The notes under the pieces were generated by a model. It was not told where the DNA came from, ran no database searches, and was given only the letters and a program-made list of their open reading frames with translations. Shown here in pieces: positions 61,065 through 64,000 of a stretch of 64,000 nucleotides of DNA. Every line of letters starts with the position of its first letter. Position 1 is the stretch's first letter. Both the position numbers and the translations under genes were made by a program. The stretch is from Bacteroides mediterraneensis (GTDB lineage: Bacteria > Bacteroidota > Bacteroidia > Bacteroidales > Bacteroidaceae): contig NZ_DAJPEN010000001.1 of NCBI RefSeq assembly GCF_025993685.1, forward strand, positions 1,240,001-1,304,000, read 5' to 3'.

Positions 61065-61376
61065 TCACTTCACGAGAATGGCCTCAGCAAGGTTGGTGGT
61101 GTACTGCTTGTCTCAGTCTATTGTATCGAAATGGTTGGTCTGGAATCCGTCTATACCACTGAAAGGAAGTTTTGAATAGCTTGCATTTCCCTCTTCTTTA
61201 ACAAGCATACACTCTATAGGAGTCTCACTTCCCCAGGGTGTATAAGTATCAGTTTCCGCAGAAACATACATTTTTACAATTTCTACTTTGTCTGTCAGAT
61301 CATCTTTATCACAATTGATAAAAGTAACAGCAAACAGGAACAACATCAGTACCCCAAATAAATTTTTTGTCTTCAT
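61065..61376 (-). pseudogene. DUF4377-type lipoprotein, truncated and fused to another gene's tail
   Basis: The start at 61376 gives a lipoprotein signal (MKTKNLFGVLMLFLFAVTFINC, Cys22). The start of a DUF4377 domain follows: VEIVKMYVSAETDTYTPWGS and IECMLVKEEGNASYSKLPFSGIDGF. Family members continue with a YEkGYEY block, but here the sequence changes to QTNHFDTID and meets TGA at 61113. In the same frame, DKQYTTNLAEAILVK follows and stops at 61065. An 87-residue product could still be made. It looks like a recombinant remnant. Confidence 0.65.
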
Positions 61377-61450
61377 ATTGCTTTTATAGAAGTTTGTTTA
61401 TTAAAAAAAACATTGATATAAAATCCAGCACAATAAAAACAAGGCACTTA

Positions 61451-61546
61451 TTAATGTTTTTTAATTCTATCCCTATTTAATTTGCGAAGTTCTCGGTTTT
61501 CTTTGTCCCTCCGCATCAGCTCATTTATACAACCTAAAGTACCCAT
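61451..61546 (-). CDS. 31-residue ORF, short paralogue of the tail-anchored protein
   Basis: On the minus strand the frame from ATG (61546) to TAA (61451) encodes 31 residues beginning MGTLGCINELMRRDKENREL. This is nearly the same as the first 21 residues of the protein at 55453-55734 (MGTLGCIHDMMRRDKENREL). The membrane tail is absent. It may be a real micro-protein or the stub of a deleted copy. The conserved start suggests that translation is or was real. Confidence 0.5.
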   Translation of the reverse strand: MGTLGCINELMRRDKENRELRKLNRDRIKKH

Positions 61547-61640
61547 AAGCTTTTTATTAAGGAGACGCATTTGACTTTGAATAGGAATTGGAATAAAAAA
61601 GCGACAAAGTAATTTCTTGCCGCTTTTCTTGTCAGATTAA

Positions 61641-62060
61641 CTAATCAATTCTTGTAAGTTCCAATGTTGACTGATATTGAGGTTTTATATCAACCAGATT
61701 GTATTTGAGTATCATTTGGTTTTTAGATATTTCTATCAAACTCCATGGTTGGCTTTTAAGTATAATAGAGTTCTTGAAATAAATGTATTTCCCTTTTATT
61801 TCATACGTAAAACCTTCAACTATCGTATATTCCGGATTCTCTGGATCTACGCAATTTATGACTCCTGCATCCTTAGTCTCAAAATTTATACCGACTTCAC
61901 CATTATAGGTTGGATCAGCTATATTTCCTTTCCAGACCGTTTGATTTAATGATTCCGGTGTAAATTCAAACTGTGGTGTTTGGTCATCATCTTTACAGCT
62001 ATAAAAGCTAAATACACAAAGGAACAGCATCAGTGTTCCATATAAACTTATTGTTTTCAT
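61641..62060 (-). CDS. Small lipoprotein, lipocalin-like
   Basis: 139 residues. The signal MKTISLYGTLMLFLCVFSFYSC puts the lipid Cys at 22, very similar to the signal of the 61376 gene. The mature part is beta-rich (NQTVWKGNIADPTYNGEVGINFE, EGFTYEIKGKYIYFKNSIIL, QMILKYNLVDIKPQYQSTLELTRI), like the small lipocalin-like lipoproteins of Bacteroides. It is probably in the envelope. The role is unknown. No clear operon partner beyond the 31-residue ORF 94 bases downstream. Confidence 0.65.
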   Translation of the reverse strand: MKTISLYGTLMLFLCVFSFYSCKDDDQTPQFEFTPESLNQTVWKGNIADPTYNGEVGINFETKDAGVINCVDPENPEYTIVEGFTYEIKGKYIYFKNSIILKSQPWSLIEISKNQMILKYNLVDIKPQYQSTLELTRID

Positions 62061-62245
62061 ATAACTATTGTTTTTTCATACATAAAGGTACTATAAAGTA
62101 TATATGGAGAACAATATATCTTATTCAATTGCAGACTACAAACCAAAATCTCAACATATGTTGAGATTTACTTGTCAAAACTTACCATTTTTCTTATTCT
62201 GCTTATGTGGGTGGGGTGTTATTCTCTAGTAAGATGAAACTTCTT

Positions 62246-62551
62246 TTAGGGAACTAGTTGAAGTAAATCCGGGCTTCTTTTGATAAGTTGTCTGTACCGT
62301 TCTTCTGGGGTCAGCCTGTAAAAATCGGCATATCTTGAATAGGTTTGAAAGCACATTTGTTCAGCTGTGATGCGTGCAATATATTGACTTTCCATGTTTC
62401 TCTCAAATTCTTCTTTCAGCCTTTCAGAATGGCAAATATATATTCTGCAAGCTGTCAAAGCCTGTATGGAAATCTCAGACTTGATATTATAAAGACATGT
62501 GGGATAATCAGCCATAAATTCACCTGCAAAGGAAAATCCTGTATTGTCTCC
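62246..62551 (-). pseudogene. Fragment of a Crp/Fnr-family regulator
   Basis: The frame reads GDNTGFSFAGEF, then MADYPTCLYN, KSEISIQALTACRIYI, and TPEERYRQLIKRSPDLLQLVP, and stops. This is the middle of a cyclic-nucleotide-binding regulator (end of the effector domain and the dimer helix). The beginning of the binding domain and the DNA-binding helix-turn-helix are missing. In the family the text would continue after LVP with the HTH. An internal ATG at 62515 could yield 89 residues, but without a DNA-binding part. Confidence 0.7.
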
Positions 62552-62650
62552 TTTTGTTCAGTTACATTATAGCTGGTACATGAATGTCCCGTTAAAATCG
62601 GGAAACTAGTAGGGGAATCTATATATTTTACAGACTATATCTAACATGAA

Positions 62651-63097
62651 TTATGAGAAGTCTTTCCGCAAGTACACCATGTCGGTAAGCTGTTTCCCAT
62701 CTTCATGAATAGGTTGGTCATAATTGTCTATGAAGAAGTCTTTCAATCGATGTGAGATACGAAATCCGCAATGCTTGTAGAAAGAAAGAGCAGAAGGCGT
62801 ATCTCCTGTACCGACAAGCATGACGGAACATTTGTCCTGATAGTATCTGAAGAGATAATCGACCAGCCGTTTCCCGTATCCTTTGCGTTGGTAAGAGGGA
62901 TAAACGGCTATGTTTTTTATTTCGTATGTACTTTCTCCTTCACACGTAACCACAGAGATTGCCTTAAGACCATCATCATAGAGAGCAAACATCTCACCAC
63001 GTTCCAGGTATTTGTCTATCATGCTCTCTTGCTCATCTGCCAACAACAGCAAATCCAAGAATTGTTTCTTGTTAGAAGTAATAAGCCTTATTTCCAT
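62651..63097 (-). CDS. GNAT family N-acetyltransferase
   Basis: 148 residues. The acetyl-CoA loop is in KNIAVYPSYQRKGYGKRLVDYL (the Q-R-K-G-Y-G pattern), and the later GTGDTPSALSFYKHCGFRISHR fits the GNAT C-terminal strand and helix. It transfers an acetyl group to an unknown amine. A damaged copy lies 2.3 kb to the left. It is isolated among AT-rich accessory genes. Confidence 0.88.
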   Translation of the reverse strand: MEIRLITSNKKQFLDLLLLADEQESMIDKYLERGEMFALYDDGLKAISVVTCEGESTYEIKNIAVYPSYQRKGYGKRLVDYLFRYYQDKCSVMLVGTGDTPSALSFYKHCGFRISHRLKDFFIDNYDQPIHEDGKQLTDMVYLRKDFS

Positions 63098-63242
63098 GTT
63101 ACTATTTTATAGTTCTGTATTTACTTTTATTTTCCCTATCGTTTTCTGCTTGTCATGTACCCGGCATAGCTCACGGTATGTTTTTTACAAACTTTTTTTG
63201 TAAGCTGATGCCCCGGCAAGTTACCCATTCGGAGGTTCTATT

Positions 63243-64000
63243 TTAGTTGATACCAAAAGTATAAGAAACCACAACCGTTTTTACACCAGCTTCGGGAAAT
63301 CTGTTCTTATAATGTTCAGTAAGGTCTTTATATAAATACACTGTATTGGGGGATGGCATGAAAGATTTTGATTTGGCTGTACGACCCACAAATACGTCAA
63401 ATGAAGGATAGTTTGTTTCGTTACCTTCTTCGTCTAAGAATGACCATCCCATAAATCCGTTAACATTCCCTTCCAAAGGTAGTAATTTATAGGATTCAGG
63501 CATTTTCTCAGGGTCTTTGTTTTCGCTTTTTATAATACACGGTCCAAGAGTATTACTATCATCTTTTATCGCAATCCATCTTAAAGAAATGTCTTCTCCT
63601 CGATAAAGCATATAATGATAGTCCAATGGCAGAATAGAGTTGTTATTCAAATCCTCTTCAATGACTTCTTTATTATCCGCTTCTACCGCATATCTGTACT
63701 TTGGTAGAAATTTGTTTTTATAGAATGTTTCCGGAATAAAGTGTTTCGGTAACCCTTCGGAGCCTTTTTTCTCTTTGTATATTATTTCGAGTAAGTCATA
63801 CTCCGTCCAGGCAGGTTGCCCCATGCTGTGATCCAAATAACTTGTCTCACTAATTCTGATTTTATACTCATATCCCTTTTCAAATTCAAATCCATCAATA
63901 TATCCCAAGGCTTCCCACTCTTCGGTATTTTCTTTTTTTACTGGATACACTTCTTTAAGATAATTATACCCATCTGACCACATTACACCTGGTTTCATTT
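63243..64000 (-). CDS. DUF4377-like envelope protein, N-terminus outside the window
   Basis: At least 251 residues, open to the right edge; the Met at 63998 is probably internal. The visible start (ALGYIDGFEFEKGYEYKIRISE, YDLLEIIYKEK) matches the C-terminal half of a DUF4377 domain. About 170 residues of a second beta-rich domain follow (LRWIAIKDDSN, LLPLEGNVNGFMGWSFLDEEG, ending VVVSYTFGIN). DUF4377 proteins are usually lipoproteins, so a signal sequence is expected beyond 64000. It shows what the truncated gene at 61376 has lost. Confidence 0.65.
   Translation of the reverse strand, partial: MKPGVMWSDGYNYLKEVYPVKKENTEEWEALGYIDGFEFEKGYEYKIRISETSYLDHSMGQPAWTEYDLLEIIYKEKKGSEGLPKHFIPETFYKNKFLPKYRYAVEADNKEVIEEDLNNNSILPLDYHYMLYRGEDISLRWIAIKDDSNTLGPCIIKSENKDPEKMPESYKLLPLEGNVNGFMGWSFLDEEGNETNYPSFDVFVGRTAKSKSFMPSPNTVYLYKDLTEHYKNRFPEAGVKTVVVSYTFGIN

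Noticed and set aside
1..64000. tRNA, rRNA, insertion sequences or a replication origin
   Set aside because: No cloverleaf ending in CCA, no rRNA signature, no transposase with terminal repeats and no origin-type box cluster could be recognised by eye.

Overview
The window reads as chromosomal DNA of a Bacteroidales gut bacterium, most likely Bacteroides or Phocaeicola. The evidence is the gene content: FeoA-FeoB fusion, TlpA/DUF4369-type lipoprotein, POT peptide transporter, archaeal/eukaryote-like ProS, DUF4494, DUF4377, NahK-like kinase and AAA-ATPase/PD-(D/E)XK proteins. Many starts are also preceded by the Bacteroidetes primary promoter pattern (TTTG, 19-20 bp, TAnnTTTG). The species cannot be named from sequence alone. 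No rRNA, tRNA, IS element or CRISPR array was recognised.

Layout. 0-8 kb: end of a probable HpaII-type restriction enzyme, a minus-strand DUF4494/YggS/DHOD-like operon, a FucI-like protein, then aminotransferase, LolC/FtsX-type permease and proS. 8-13 kb: a minus-strand N-degron cluster (clpS, clpA, aat), a glycine-zipper lipoprotein and an M48 lipoprotein protease. 13-20 kb: S9 peptidase and sbcD-sbcC. 20-24.7 kb: feoAB with a small Cys-rich partner, tilS and a histone-H1-like small protein. 24.8-30.7 kb: a giant tandem two-sensor histidine kinase, its response regulator and an AbgT-like membrane protein. 30.7-42.4 kb: mostly housekeeping and envelope genes (TlpA-like, POT, TPR, NahK-like, TetR, OMP barrel, acyltransferase, lipoprotein, GT51 glycosyltransferase, YjbQ). 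42.4-46 kb: a tandem pair of AAA-ATPase/PD-(D/E)XK genes separated and preceded by 83-bp repeats. 46-51.7 kb: a three-gene MukBEF/MksBEF/JetABC-like condensin operon with no JetD/MksG beside it. 51.9-57 kb: radical SAM protein, prs, ThiE-like, small membrane proteins, a broken third AAA-ATPase copy and a PH-domain protein. 57.2-64 kb: an outer-membrane barrel, then a visibly AT-rich accessory stretch of small lipoproteins, an immunity-like protein, an intact GNAT and several gene fragments.

Most notable observations. (1) The 1474-residue kinase at 24843-29267 contains two full sensor-TM-GAF-kinase units. Unit 1 keeps the ATP-binding boxes but lacks the phospho-acceptor His. Unit 2 keeps the His but has a decayed ATP-binding domain, which suggests phosphorylation between the two halves. 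(2) Three intergenic arrays of 14-18 bp quasi-palindromes have an exact 22-bp period (20187, 37510 and 46026), and one of them forms the 3' end of a coding sequence. (3) The 83-bp repeats appear to carry the promoter of each AAA-ATPase gene. (4) The condensin operon has no nuclease subunit next to it. (5) The right end is a gene graveyard in which one deletion junction can be read to the base.
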